From positions 1 to 48,250 of the forward strand of contig CAIQBO010000017.1 of the NCBI GenBank assembly GCA_903870145.1: a stretch of DNA of 48,250 nucleotides, written 5' to 3'. Position 1 is the first letter of the stretch, and the number at the start of each line of letters is the position of its first letter. Positions 1 through 8,303 of the stretch are shown piece after piece. Origin of the DNA: an uncultured Burkholderiales bacterium. GTDB lineage: Bacteria > Pseudomonadota > Gammaproteobacteria > Burkholderiales > Burkholderiaceae_C. The notes below the pieces were generated by a model. That model was not told the DNA's origin. It did no database searches and saw only the letters and a list, made by a program, of their open reading frames with translations. The position numbers and the translations under genes are program-made.

Positions 1-2
1 AG

Positions 3-797
3 CGTTTGGATTTCATTCGGCTGAACCCCGCTTCTTGGGCCATGTGGGAGCCACTGCGATCGGGCTTGGCCGCTTTGCCCTTGATTCAAGCGCGCTACCC
101 CCAGGCGGCGCTGCATTTGCACGCGGCGCGCGTGCATGAAGCGCAGCGGGTGAAAAATTTCATTCAGTCCAAATGGTGGCAACCACGGCGCTGGACGCAG
201 GGCAAAGTGCATGCGACTTTGCCAGAGACTGCGGCCGTGGACATGCTGTGGGCCAATATGCTGCTGCATCAAGAAGTGCAACCGCAAGACATGCTGGCCC
301 AGTGGCATCAAAGCCTGGCACCCGATGGTTTTTTGATGTTCTCCTGCTTGGGCCCAGACACTTTGCGTGAGTTGCGCGAGGTTCATCGGCAATGCGGTTG
401 GCCAGAGCCTGCGCACGAGTTCACTGACATGCACGACTGGGGTGACATGCTGGTGCAAGCAGGTTTTGCAGAGCCTGTCATGGACATGGAGCGCATCACC
501 TTGACTTATATCAATTCTGATAAATTGTTGGCAGATTTACGCGCTTTGGGTCGCAATTTGCATCGGCAGCGCTTTCAGGGCTTGCGGGGGAAATCTTGGT
601 TGGCCCATTGGCACCAAGCCTTGTTGAAATTAGCGCAGCCTGCGAACGGCGGCCCATTGTCATTGAGTTTCGAAGTGGTTTACGGCCATGCCATGAAGCC
701 GCAACCGCGCATGAAAGTCTCGGCAGAAAGTCAAATTAATTTATCTGATATGCGTCAAATGCTTCGAAATTCGCAAAAGAAACCAAATCAAGTTTGA
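3..797 (+). CDS. bioC: Malonyl-ACP O-methyltransferase BioC, 5'-truncated by the window edge
   Basis: BioC-type SAM-dependent methyltransferase, which in biotin synthesis methylates malonyl-ACP to start pimeloyl assembly. The reading frame is already open at the first complete codon and reads RLDFIRLNP. The TTG at base 6 is therefore probably an internal leucine, and some tens of N-terminal residues lie upstream of the window. Visible parts are the motif-I-equivalent region, WANMLLHQ, the post-motif segment LAPDGFLMFSCLGPDTLREL (roughly residues 98-120 of what is visible) and a C-terminal region with GRNLHRQRF and YGHAMKP. These are typical of the shortened BioC proteins of Burkholderiales. 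It ends 143 bases before coxB on the same strand. Assignment to BioC rather than a generic class I methyltransferase rests on my recognition of the family pattern. Confidence 0.8.
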   Translation, partial: RLDFIRLNPASWAMWEPLRSGLAALPLIQARYPQAALHLHAARVHEAQRVKNFIQSKWWQPRRWTQGKVHATLPETAAVDMLWANMLLHQEVQPQDMLAQWHQSLAPDGFLMFSCLGPDTLRELREVHRQCGWPEPAHEFTDMHDWGDMLVQAGFAEPVMDMERITLTYINSDKLLADLRALGRNLHRQRFQGLRGKSWLAHWHQALLKLAQPANGGPLSLSFEVVYGHAMKPQPRMKVSAESQINLSDMRQMLRNSQKKPNQV

Positions 798-940
798 TAA
801 ATCTCAAAGAAGCGCCCCAACTCAGTTAAAATTACGCCCGTTAAGCTTGGCCACCAGGGCCACGGAGCGGTCTGTGAAAGGTCCTCCATTTGTTATCAAC
901 TGTAGTGGTTTCATCAGAAACTTGGAAGTTAGTGAAAACT

Positions 941-2113
941 ATGAAGAGCATTTCCAATCAATTGGCTTTCTTGCTGAGAAAAGCAGGTATCTGGACAACT
1001 GCTTGGGTGGCCACTGCCGCCTACGCAGTCAACGATTTGCCCGGAGGGCCTGCTGTCAATCAGCTGAACTTGCCTTTGGCGGCCACCAAAATTGCCGAGG
1101 AGCAAAATTGGTTGCACTCCATGATGATGATTTTGTGCACCGTGATTTTTGTTGCGGTCTTCTCTGTGATGTTCTACTCCATTTGGAAACATCGCAAATC
1201 GGTAGGGCACAAACCAGCGAATTTTCACGAGTCGGTCACGGTTGAAATTATCTGGACCATCGTGCCTTTCATCATCGTTATTTTGATGGTCCTGCCGGCC
1301 ACCAAAGTGTTGGTTGCACAAAAAGACACCACCAACGCAGACTTGACCGTCAAAGTCACGGGCTACCAGTGGAAATGGGGTTACGACTACATCAAAGGCG
1401 AGGGCGAAGGCATCGGCTTTATTTCAACGCTGGACAATACGCACCGAGCCATGTCCAACGCAGGCAAGCCTGAGGGCGACGACTACTTGCTCAAAGTGGA
1501 CAACCCCTTGGTGGTGCCTGTGGGCAAAAAAGTGCGCATCATTACCACCGCCAACGACGTGATTCACGCTTTTGCTGTGCCAGCCTTTGGCATCAAACAA
1601 GATGCCATTCCTGGCTTTGTGCGCGACACATGGTTCCGTGCAGAGCGCACAGGTGATTTCCATGGTCAGTGCCAAGAGTTGTGCGGCAAAGAGCATGCTT
1701 ACATGCCCATCCATGTCAAAGTGGTTTCGGCTGAAGACTACAGCAAATGGGTCGAAGTAGAGAAGAAAAAACTGGCCGCCAAAGCCGATGATCCCAGCAA
1801 AGTCTGGACTTTAGAAGACTCGCTCAAGCGGGGCGAAAAAGTTTATGCAGCCAACTGCGTGGCTTGCCACCAACCCACCGGCAAAGGTGCTGGCCCGATC
1901 AAGCCTTTGGACGGCGCTGCGGTGGTCTTAGACGCCGACAAAGTCAAACAAATCACGGTCTTGCTCAATGGTCAAAACAACTTGACCATGCCGTCTTGGA
2001 AGCAGTTGTCTGACACGGAAATTGCCGCCGTCATCACCTACACCAAGAACAACTGGTCTAACAAGACTGGGCAGATCGTTCAACCAGCCGACGTGCTGGC
2101 TGCGCGCAAGTAA
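941..2113 (+). CDS. coxB: Cytochrome c oxidase subunit II with fused C-terminal cytochrome c domain
   Basis: Electron-entry subunit of an aa3-type (caa3-like) cytochrome c oxidase in the inner membrane. I chose the ATG at 941 (390 residues) over an upstream in-frame TTG because it is followed directly by a signal peptide ending near AAYA (residues 1-29). Two transmembrane helices lie at about 58-82 and 102-124. The CuA site is complete: H209, then C244, E246, C248, H252 and M255 in the segment HGQCQELCGKEHAYM. A CVACH haem-binding motif (residues 306-310) with probable axial M350 shows a C-terminal cytochrome c domain. First gene of the oxidase run, 36 bases before coxA. No convincing sigma-70 promoter could be fixed in the 143-base gap upstream. 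Confidence 0.97.
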   Translation: MKSISNQLAFLLRKAGIWTTAWVATAAYAVNDLPGGPAVNQLNLPLAATKIAEEQNWLHSMMMILCTVIFVAVFSVMFYSIWKHRKSVGHKPANFHESVTVEIIWTIVPFIIVILMVLPATKVLVAQKDTTNADLTVKVTGYQWKWGYDYIKGEGEGIGFISTLDNTHRAMSNAGKPEGDDYLLKVDNPLVVPVGKKVRIITTANDVIHAFAVPAFGIKQDAIPGFVRDTWFRAERTGDFHGQCQELCGKEHAYMPIHVKVVSAEDYSKWVEVEKKKLAAKADDPSKVWTLEDSLKRGEKVYAANCVACHQPTGKGAGPIKPLDGAAVVLDADKVKQITVLLNGQNNLTMPSWKQLSDTEIAAVITYTKNNWSNKTGQIVQPADVLAARK

Positions 2114-2149
2114 ATTGCGCCGCGCAAAAGTATTTAAAAGGAATTCAAG

Positions 2150-3784
2150 ATGAGTGCCGTTCTCGACCATCACACCCACGGTCATGCCCACGACCATGAC
2201 GACCACGACCACCACGGCGCGCCTGAAGGCTGGCGCCGTTGGGTGTTCGCCACCAACCACAAAGACATTGGCACCATGTACCTCATGTTCAGCTTTGTGA
2301 TGCTGATGATCGGTGGTGTACTGGCCTTGCTGATTCGCGCTGAGCTGTACCAACCCGGTTTGCAAATTGTGAACCCTGAGTTGTTCAACCAATTGACCAC
2401 CATGCACGGTTTGATCATGGTGTTTGGCGCCATCATGCCGGCCTTTGTGGGCTTTGCCAATTGGATGATCCCGCTGCAAATTGGGGCGGCTGACATGGCT
2501 TTTGCTCGCATGAACAATTTCAGCTTTTGGCTGCTGATTCCCGCTGCTGTCATGCTGGCCGGTTCGTTCTTCATGCCTGGCGGCGCGCCTGCTGCAGGCT
2601 GGACGCTCTATGCACCGTTGACATTGCAAATGGGCCCGTCCATGGACGCCGGCATTTTTGCTTTGCACATTTTGGGGGCCTCCTCCATCATGGGCTCGAT
2701 CAACATCATTGTGACCATTTTGAACATGCGCGCGCCTGGCATGACGCTGATGAAAATGCCCATGTTCGCTTGGACATGGTTGATCACAGCTTATTTATTG
2801 ATTGCCGTGATGCCCGTGTTGGCTGGCGCGATCACCATGACCTTGACCGACCGTCACTTTGGCACCAGCTTTTTCAACCCCGCTGGCGGGGGTGATCCCG
2901 TGATGTACCAGCATATTTTCTGGTTCTTCGGTCACCCCGAGGTGTACATCATGATCTTGCCCGCTTTTGGCATCATCAGCCAGATCGTGCCAGCGTTTTC
3001 GCGCAAAAAATTATTCGGCTATGCCTCCATGGTGTATGCCACTTCTTCCATCGCAATTTTGTCCTTCATTGTGTGGGCACACCACATGTTCACCACGGGC
3101 ATGCCCGTCACAGGCCAGCTGTTTTTCATGTACGCCACCATGCTGATCGCGGTGCCCACAGCTGTGAAAATTTTCAATTGGATTGCCACCATGTGGCGCG
3201 GCTCCATGACCTTTGAGTCACCCATGCTGTTTGCCATTGGCTTCATTTTCGTGTTCACCATGGGCGGCTTTACAGGTTTGATTTTGGCCGTGGCCCCGAT
3301 TGACACGCAACTGCAAGACACTTATTACGTTGTGGCGCACTTTCACTATGTGCTGGTGGCGGGCTCCTTGTTTGCCATGTTTGCTGGCGTGTATTACTGG
3401 CTTCCTAAGTGGACCGGTGTGATGTACAAAGAAGGTCGCGGCAAGTTGCATTTTTGGTGGTCTTTGATCTCCTTTAACGTCACTTTCTTCCCGATGCACT
3501 TTTTGGGCTTGGCTGGCATGCCGCGTCGCTATGCCGACTACCCCATGCAATTCGCCGACTTCAATGCACTGGCTTCCGTTGGTGGTTTTTTCTTTGGCTT
3601 TGCGCAGGTTTATTTCTTCTTCTTCGTGGTCTTGCCTTGCATGCGCGGTCAAGGTGAAAAAGCAGCTCAAAAACCTTGGGAAGCAGCTGAAGGCTTGGAG
3701 TGGGAAGTCGCCTCGCCTGCACCTTTTCATACATTTGAAACTCCACCCAAACTGGATGCGACGGCAACGCGCATCGTGGGTTGA
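2150..3784 (+). CDS. coxA: Cytochrome c oxidase subunit I
   Basis: Catalytic haem a/a3-CuB subunit of the terminal oxidase, 544 residues with about 12 transmembrane helices. Diagnostic segments are the low-spin haem histidine in [11 protein letters not shown], the CuB/tyrosine motif [11 protein letters not shown], the two-histidine stretch [11 protein letters not shown], and the haem ligands in [13 protein letters not shown]. The start has a good ribosome-binding site (AGGAATTCAAG before the ATG). The first about 24 residues are unusually rich in His and Asp (alternating [16 protein letters not shown]) before the conserved [15 protein letters not shown] begins. The function of that tail is unknown. 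It lies 36 bases after coxB and 23 bases before the small assembly gene. Confidence 0.98.
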   Translation: MSAVLDHHTHGHAHDHDDHDHHGAPEGWRRWVFATNHKDIGTMYLMFSFVMLMIGGVLALLIRAELYQPGLQIVNPELFNQLTTMHGLIMVFGAIMPAFVGFANWMIPLQIGAADMAFARMNNFSFWLLIPAAVMLAGSFFMPGGAPAAGWTLYAPLTLQMGPSMDAGIFALHILGASSIMGSINIIVTILNMRAPGMTLMKMPMFAWTWLITAYLLIAVMPVLAGAITMTLTDRHFGTSFFNPAGGGDPVMYQHIFWFFGHPEVYIMILPAFGIISQIVPAFSRKKLFGYASMVYATSSIAILSFIVWAHHMFTTGMPVTGQLFFMYATMLIAVPTAVKIFNWIATMWRGSMTFESPMLFAIGFIFVFTMGGFTGLILAVAPIDTQLQDTYYVVAHFHYVLVAGSLFAMFAGVYYWLPKWTGVMYKEGRGKLHFWWSLISFNVTFFPMHFLGLAGMPRRYADYPMQFADFNALASVGGFFFGFAQVYFFFFVVLPCMRGQGEKAAQKPWEAAEGLEWEVASPAPFHTFETPPKLDATATRIVG

Positions 3785-3807
3785 AGCAAGCGCATGAACA
3801 GAGCAGC

Positions 3808-3927
3808 ATGGGCATGACACCTGAACAAAAGAAAAGCAATCTGCGCCTGGGCCTGATCTTGGCCTCGGTGGCGCTGGTTTTTTTCCTTGGCTTCATGGCC
3901 AAAATGATCGTCTTGACAGCCCGTTGA
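3808..3927 (+). CDS. Cytochrome oxidase small assembly protein (39 residues)
   Basis: Very short membrane protein between coxA and ctaG. Translation from the ATG at 3808 gives MGMTPEQKKSNLRLGLILAS, followed by a single hydrophobic helix and a basic end (FMAKMIVLTAR). An alternative ATG at 3814 would remove two residues. The charge pattern (short polar N-terminus, one membrane span, basic C-terminus) and the position match the 'cytochrome oxidase small assembly protein' annotated between subunit I and CtaG in Burkholderiales. Its role in oxidase biogenesis is inferred from that context only. The downstream ctaG start is 30 bases away. Confidence 0.75.
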   Translation: MGMTPEQKKSNLRLGLILASVALVFFLGFMAKMIVLTAR

Positions 3928-3957
3928 GCACGGCGCCAGCACATTGAAAAACAAGCC

Positions 3958-4590
3958 ATGAGCCGCCTGTACCGCGAAAACTTGAAAATGGTGAGCAAAC
4001 TGGTTGTGGTTGCGGCTGGCATGTTTGCCTTTGGTTACGCGCTCATTCCGATTTACAAGCACATCTGCGAGATGACGGGCATCAACATTTTGTCCTTGTC
4101 CGAGAGACAAGTGCCGGGCAATGGCGCTGCAGGTAAGCAAGCAGGGTTGCCAGCCAACAGTCAGGTCGACTTGAGCCGAACCATCACCGTGGAGTTTGAT
4201 GCCAACGTGCGCGGCCCTTGGGAGTTCAAACCTGCGCAGCGCTCCTTGCAAGTTCACCCAGGTGAGTTGGCCACGGTCATGTATGAATTTCAAAATGTGC
4301 AAAACAGGCGCATGGCTGCGCAAGCCATTCCCAGTTATGCGCCTCATCAAGCCGCGCCACACTTCAATAAGTTGGAGTGTTTTTGCTTTAACCAATACAC
4401 ACTGGAAGCGGGCGAGAAAAAACAATGGCCCGTGGTTTTTGTGATTGACCCGAAGCTGTCCAAAGATGTCAACACCATCACTTTGTCATACACCTTCTTT
4501 GAGGTGGGCGGCAAAACTCCAGCAGCACCGGCCTCAACGCCAGTGGCCATGGTCCCCAATTTGTGGGCTCCGCCCAAGGTGGGCTCATGA
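3958..4590 (+). CDS. ctaG: Cytochrome c oxidase assembly protein CtaG (Cox11 family)
   Basis: Copper chaperone of the Cox11 family that delivers copper to the CuB site of subunit I. The protein has 210 residues: a single N-terminal membrane anchor (about residues 14-33) followed by a periplasmic immunoglobulin-like domain. The copper-binding signature CFCF is at residues 141-144, within KLECFCFNQYTLEAGEKK. Conserved flanks include YALIPIYKHICEMTGIN and the C-terminal VNTITLSYTFFEV. The stop overlaps the start of the DUF2970 gene (ATGA), indicating translational coupling. Confidence 0.95.
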   Translation: MSRLYRENLKMVSKLVVVAAGMFAFGYALIPIYKHICEMTGINILSLSERQVPGNGAAGKQAGLPANSQVDLSRTITVEFDANVRGPWEFKPAQRSLQVHPGELATVMYEFQNVQNRRMAAQAIPSYAPHQAAPHFNKLECFCFNQYTLEAGEKKQWPVVFVIDPKLSKDVNTITLSYTFFEVGGKTPAAPASTPVAMVPNLWAPPKVGS

Positions 4591-4799
4591 GCAATTCAGC
4601 TGCCTTGTCATTTTTGCGAACCGTGCAAGCGGTCTTGTGGTCCTTTGTGGGCATGCGCAAGAGCAGCTCAGGCCAAGAAGACATGGCTCGCTTGAACCCA
4701 TTCCATGTGATCGTGGTGGCCATCGTGGTGGTTTTGATTTTTGTTGTGGGCCTGATGGCCCTGGTCAATTGGGTGGTGGCGCAGCCCAACACTTTTTAA
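4587..4799 (+). CDS. DUF2970 family small membrane protein
   Basis: A 70-residue protein starting at the ATG that overlaps the ctaG stop. It has a basic, polar N-terminal half (LRTVQAVLWSFVGMRKSSSG) and one strongly hydrophobic helix (about residues 45-63), ending AQPNTF. The FVGMRK segment and its location between ctaG and coxC fit the DUF2970 family found in betaproteobacterial oxidase operons. No enzymatic residues are evident. A role in oxidase assembly is inferred from conserved neighbourhood. Confidence 0.8.
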   Translation: MSNSAALSFLRTVQAVLWSFVGMRKSSSGQEDMARLNPFHVIVVAIVVVLIFVVGLMALVNWVVAQPNTF

Positions 4800-4847
4800 G
4801 CAATACTTTTTTAACTCAATTTAATTTTAGACAGAGCAGGAGCAGGT

Positions 4848-5729
4848 ATGAGTTCAACATCGCACGGCAGCACGCCTTATTACTTCGTTCCCCACCCATC
4901 ACGTCACCCGGCCATGGCCTCGCTGGGTTTGTTTTTTGTGATCTTGGGTGCAGGCCAATGGATCAACGGCGCGGACTGGGGCAGGTACTCCTTGTTCGCT
5001 GGCTTGGCGTGGCTTTTGGTGGTGCTGTTCCAGTGGTTCAGTCAGGCCATCAGTGAGAGCGAAGGCGGCATGTATGGTCGCAAAATTGATTTGTCATTTC
5101 GCTGGAGCATGACTTGGTTCATCTTCTCGGAAGTCATGTTCTTTGGTGCCTTCTTTTCAGCTCTGTGGTGGGCTCGTGCGCACTCAGTGCCCATGCTCGG
5201 CAGTTTGGACAACGCCTTGTTGTGGCCAGACTTCAAAGCCGTTTGGCCCACCTTGGCTGCTGGGGTAACCGCTTCGCCTGCAGGCATTGTCGAGCCCTTC
5301 CAAACCATGACGCCCTTTTGGTTGCCCACGATCAACACCGCCTTGCTGTTGTCTTCGGGTGTGACTTTGACCATTGCCCACCATGCTTTGCAGCACGGTG
5401 ATCGCAGCAAGACCATTCGCTTCATGTGGGTCACCGTGCTGTTGGGCCTGACCTTCTTGTTGGTGCAGGGCTATGAATACGCGCACGCTTGGTCCGACAT
5501 GAACCTCAAGCTCAGCTCGGGCGTTTACGGCTCCACCTTCTACATGCTGACGGGCTTTCACGGCTTTCACGTTTTCATCGGCATGTTGATGCTGTTCTTC
5601 ATCACTTTGCGTTTGCAAAAAGGTCACTTCACAGCGGATCGCCACTTCGGGTTTGAAGGTGCTGCGTGGTACTGGCACTTTGTGGACGTGGTCTGGTTGG
5701 GCTTGTACATCTTGGTGTACTGGATGTAA
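4848..5729 (+). CDS. coxC: Cytochrome c oxidase subunit III
   Basis: Subunit III of the haem-copper oxidase, 293 residues with seven predicted helices. It begins with the family-typical N-terminus YYFVPHPSRHPAMASLGLF and carries EVMFFGAFFSALWWAR, the conserved GFHGFHVFIGM segment, and the C-terminal WYWHFVDVVWLGLYILVYWM. A purine-rich ribosome-binding site (GGAGCAGG) precedes the ATG. It is the last gene of the oxidase operon. A strong palindromic terminator begins 16 bases after its stop. Confidence 0.97.
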   Translation: MSSTSHGSTPYYFVPHPSRHPAMASLGLFFVILGAGQWINGADWGRYSLFAGLAWLLVVLFQWFSQAISESEGGMYGRKIDLSFRWSMTWFIFSEVMFFGAFFSALWWARAHSVPMLGSLDNALLWPDFKAVWPTLAAGVTASPAGIVEPFQTMTPFWLPTINTALLLSSGVTLTIAHHALQHGDRSKTIRFMWVTVLLGLTFLLVQGYEYAHAWSDMNLKLSSGVYGSTFYMLTGFHGFHVFIGMLMLFFITLRLQKGHFTADRHFGFEGAAWYWHFVDVVWLGLYILVYWM

Positions 5730-5745
5730 TCTCTAAATTAACAGT

Positions 5746-5781
5746 CATGAAAAAACCCCGCCTTGGCGGGGTTTTTTCATG
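5746..5781. terminator. Bidirectional rho-independent terminator
   Basis: Perfect inverted repeat with 17-base arms and a 2-base centre. The stem core is CCCCGCC/GGCGGGG, flanked by six A on the left and six T on the right, so each strand ends in a U tract. It lies between the convergent coxC (plus) and TRAP binding-protein gene (minus) and can stop transcription from both sides. Confidence 0.93.
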
Positions 5782-5806
5782 AGCTAAGAAGCTGATCAGT
5801 TGGCGA

Positions 5807-6886
5807 TCACAGCTTTTGCTTTTGCATGAACGAGTCCATGGTGTTTTCTGCGAAACTGAACCAAGTGTTGGCTTCTCTGCGGTACTTGGAGTAGTCCGCA
5901 TAGATTTTTTTCCATGCGGGGTTGGTGTCGCTCAAATCACTGTAGACCTGTTGTGACGATTTGAACGCTGCAGCCATGATCTCTCTGGGGAATTGGTGCA
6001 TCTTGGCGCCTTGGCTGAGCAAGGTTTTGAGCGCATCATGGTTGCGGTAGTCATACCGGGCTTGCATGTCGGTGTGGGCGTAGGCTGCGGCGCCTTCAAT
6101 GATGGCCTTGTACTCGCCAGACAGGCCTTCAAATGCCTTTTGGTTGACGTACAGCGCCAGTTGTGGGCCCACTTCCCAAAAGCCGGGGAAATAGTAGTGA
6201 GGGGCTACTTTGTTCAGGCCCAGCTTCAGGTCGTCATACGGGCCCACCCATTCGGCCGCGTCAATCGTGCCCTTTTCCAGCGCTTGGTAAATCTCGCCGC
6301 CGGGAATGTTTTGGGGCACTACGCCCAAAGGCTCCAGCACCTTGCCACCAAAGCCGCCGATTCGGAACTTCAAGCCTTTCATGTCGGCCAGAGTTTTAAC
6401 TTCTTTACGGAACCAGCCGCCCATTTGCACGCCCGTGTTGCCCATTGGGAAGTTCACGATGCCCACTTTGGCGTAGAACTCGCGCATGAGTTTGAGGCCA
6501 TTGCCGTCGTACATCCAGGCGGTCATTTGGCGGCTGTTCAGGCCAAAGGGAATGGCGCAGTCCAGAGCGTATGTGGGGTCTTTGCCAAAGAAGTAGTAGG
6601 GCGCTGTTCCAGCCATTTCAACGGTGCCGTTGGAGACGCCGTCCAAAACACCAAAAGCGGGCATCAATTCTCCGGCCGCGTGGGTGGTGATGACAAACTT
6701 GCCACCCGTCATGTCGCTGACCTTTTTGGCAAACACATCAGCCACGCCAAACAAGGTGTCCAGTGATTTGGGGAAACTCGAGGCGATGCGCCAGCGCAGC
6801 GTAGCTTGCGCATGCACTGCAGGGGCAACGCCTGCGGCCAAGATGCCGGCAATGCCGGTATTTTTGATAAGGGAACGACGATCCAT
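5807..6886 (-). CDS. TRAP transporter substrate-binding protein, TakP-like (2-oxo acid type)
   Basis: Periplasmic DctP-family extracytoplasmic solute receptor of 359 residues. The N-terminus MDRRSLIKNTG followed by a hydrophobic stretch to VHAQA (about residue 28) looks like a Tat signal (twin arginine) but could be read by Sec. WVGPYDDLKLGLNKVAPHYY and FPGFWEVGPQLALYVN are characteristic of the TakP subgroup, whose studied member in Rhodobacter binds 2-oxo acids such as pyruvate. The ligand-contact arginine region is probably LKFRIGGFGGKVLEPLG. No DctQ or DctM gene adjoins it: upstream on the same strand is the ModE-like regulator. It is therefore an orphan receptor that must use a permease encoded elsewhere. 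Confidence 0.88.
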   Translation of the reverse strand: MDRRSLIKNTGIAGILAAGVAPAVHAQATLRWRIASSFPKSLDTLFGVADVFAKKVSDMTGGKFVITTHAAGELMPAFGVLDGVSNGTVEMAGTAPYYFFGKDPTYALDCAIPFGLNSRQMTAWMYDGNGLKLMREFYAKVGIVNFPMGNTGVQMGGWFRKEVKTLADMKGLKFRIGGFGGKVLEPLGVVPQNIPGGEIYQALEKGTIDAAEWVGPYDDLKLGLNKVAPHYYFPGFWEVGPQLALYVNQKAFEGLSGEYKAIIEGAAAYAHTDMQARYDYRNHDALKTLLSQGAKMHQFPREIMAAAFKSSQQVYSDLSDTNPAWKKIYADYSKYRREANTWFSFAENTMDSFMQKQKL

Positions 6887-6946
6887 GGATTGAACTCCGC
6901 AAGTTGAGGTTGATGAATTTAACGGCCTTGTGGGTCGTTAAAGACT

Positions 6947-6959
6947 ATTGACAGTCAAT
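6947..6959. promoter_or_regulatory. Perfect inverted repeat upstream of the TakP-like gene
   Basis: ATTGAC-A-GTCAAT, a 13-base perfect palindrome 60 bases upstream of the TakP-like start. Read on the minus strand it contains TTGACT, a possible -35 element, but no good -10 at 16-18 bases was found. It could be an operator. This is based on symmetry and position only. Confidence 0.3.
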
Positions 6960-6987
6960 GGGTATTGTAGAAAGCCTGTAAGGGCCT

Positions 6988-8115
6988 TTAGGCGGGGGTT
7001 TTCCCTGCGCTTGTTTTTCGGGGCTTAAGGCGCCACCAAGGCAATTCTTGGCTGAGCGACTGAACTTGACCGGTGCCGTTGAGCTGGTAGCCGGGCATGT
7101 CTTGCAGCGTTTTTTGCCATTCAGTGTCTTGCAGCATTTGGCGCAGGGCCAGCACCGCGGGGCTGTCCAGCGCACTTTTGAGGCACGCTAGCCAATACCG
7201 CTCTGAGGCCAAAGGCACAAAGCCCAAGCCCGCTGCCAAGGCCGCGCTTTCAATCGCCAAACCGGTGTCGGCTTGCCCTGAAGCCACGGCAGTGGCGACT
7301 GCTGCATGCGAGGGTTCTATTTGTCCGTAGCCCTTGATTTGCGCTGCTTGCAGGCCTTGGTTGGCCATCAACTCGTCGAACAAAAGCCGCGTGCCGGTGC
7401 CCAGACTTCGGTTCACATAGCGGGCTTTGTGCGCTGCCACATCGGCCAAAGATGTCAGCTTCAAGGGGTTGCCAGGGGCCACCAAGAGGCCTTGGGTGCG
7501 TTTGGCAAATCCGATCAATTTGTGCTGGCCCGGGGCGAGCAAGGGCTTGTAGGTCTGGGCTGAGAGGCTGCCTACTGCCGGTGTTGCCAGCGTGTGAAAA
7601 CCTGCGATGGCGCAGCGCCCTTCGTTCAGGGCACGTATGGCGTCAACGCTGCCGCAAAAGCGCACATCCAATTGCAGCGCTTTTCGCGATGCTGTTTCGC
7701 GCAGGCGCACCAGGGCATCGTCGTGGCTGGCGTACAAGCTGAGCACATGGGCACTGGGGTCAAAGGCCACGGCAAAGGTGCGCTCCAACTCGGCGAGCAA
7801 AGATTCAATGGGTGCGGCTAAACGGGCTTGGGCTTGGCGTTCAGCCCAAAGCAATTTGCTGGCAAATTCGGTCAATTGCGCAGGCATGCCTTTGTCCCAA
7901 ACGATCAGGCCTTGGTTCAGTCGCAGCTCCCACTTTTTCAGCTCACCCCAGACATGCCGATACGACAGCCCCAAGGATTTGGCGGCAGCCGCGATCGAGC
8001 CGTGGGCGTGCACGGATTGGAGCAAGTCCATCAAGGGGTTGCGCAGCTGCGTTTGGGCTCGGGGCAGCTCGGCGCTGTCGTGGCTCCAACTGTAGGAAAG
8101 ATCAATTTTTGGCAC
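6988..8115 (-). CDS. Transcriptional regulator: ModE-type winged HTH fused to a periplasmic-binding-protein-like domain
   Basis: One-component regulator, probably sensing molybdate, tungstate or a related effector. The N-terminal part (about residues 26-75 from the proposed GTG) contains LLQSVHAHGSIAAAAKSLGL followed by SYRHVWGELKKWE, the LysR/ModE-type helix-turn-helix. The remaining about 270 residues form a PBP-like fold (VNRSLGTGTRLLFDELMA, GQADTGLAIESAALAAGLGF) similar to the C-terminal domain of molybdate-binding-protein-like regulators, not the TOBE/MOP domain of classical ModE. The frame stays open to 8313. I place the start at the GTG at 8115 because family members begin shortly before LSYSW, but this start is uncertain. 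It is divergent from tupB, so control of tupBCA is the obvious inference. Confidence 0.82.
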   Translation of the reverse strand: MPKIDLSYSWSHDSAELPRAQTQLRNPLMDLLQSVHAHGSIAAAAKSLGLSYRHVWGELKKWELRLNQGLIVWDKGMPAQLTEFASKLLWAERQAQARLAAPIESLLAELERTFAVAFDPSAHVLSLYASHDDALVRLRETASRKALQLDVRFCGSVDAIRALNEGRCAIAGFHTLATPAVGSLSAQTYKPLLAPGQHKLIGFAKRTQGLLVAPGNPLKLTSLADVAAHKARYVNRSLGTGTRLLFDELMANQGLQAAQIKGYGQIEPSHAAVATAVASGQADTGLAIESAALAAGLGFVPLASERYWLACLKSALDSPAVLALRQMLQDTEWQKTLQDMPGYQLNGTGQVQSLSQELPWWRLKPRKTSAGKTPA

Positions 8116-8129
8116 CCTCAGAGTGTGCC
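8111..8129. promoter_or_regulatory. Imperfect 19-base palindrome over the regulator start region
   Basis: GGCAC-C-CTC-A-GAG-T-GTGCC: symmetric around position 8120 with one mismatched pair. It overlaps the proposed GTG start of the ModE-like regulator, so it could be an autoregulatory operator or an RNA hairpin that limits initiation. No experimental motif is known to me that matches it. Confidence 0.35.
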
Positions 8130-8277
8130 TCAAGTTGAACCGCGCGCGCGGGCAAGGCGCGCGCGGGCCAAGTGGTATGGCACGGCATTGGACTGAGGTT
8201 GATGGCAGCAGGGGCAGGCCTATGCAAGGCGATTCATAACTGGACATCCCTGATGGGGTGCTGCTGCTAAAAAGATT

Positions 8278-8292
8278 AGGATCACCGATCCT
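8278..8292. promoter_or_regulatory. Perfect palindrome just upstream of tupB (candidate operator)
   Basis: AGGATC-ACC-GATCCT ends 11 bases before the tupB ATG, where a ribosome-binding site would be expected. It does not resemble the TA-rich ModE box. Because it lies between the divergent ModE/PBP regulator and tupB, it is a candidate binding site for that regulator. Confidence 0.45.
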
Positions 8293-8303
8293 GCCTAGCC
8301 CAA

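Noticed and set aside
794..832. Promoter for the cytochrome oxidase operon (TTGATA ... TAAAAT)
   Set aside because: The two hexamers are 27 bases apart, too far for a sigma-70 promoter.
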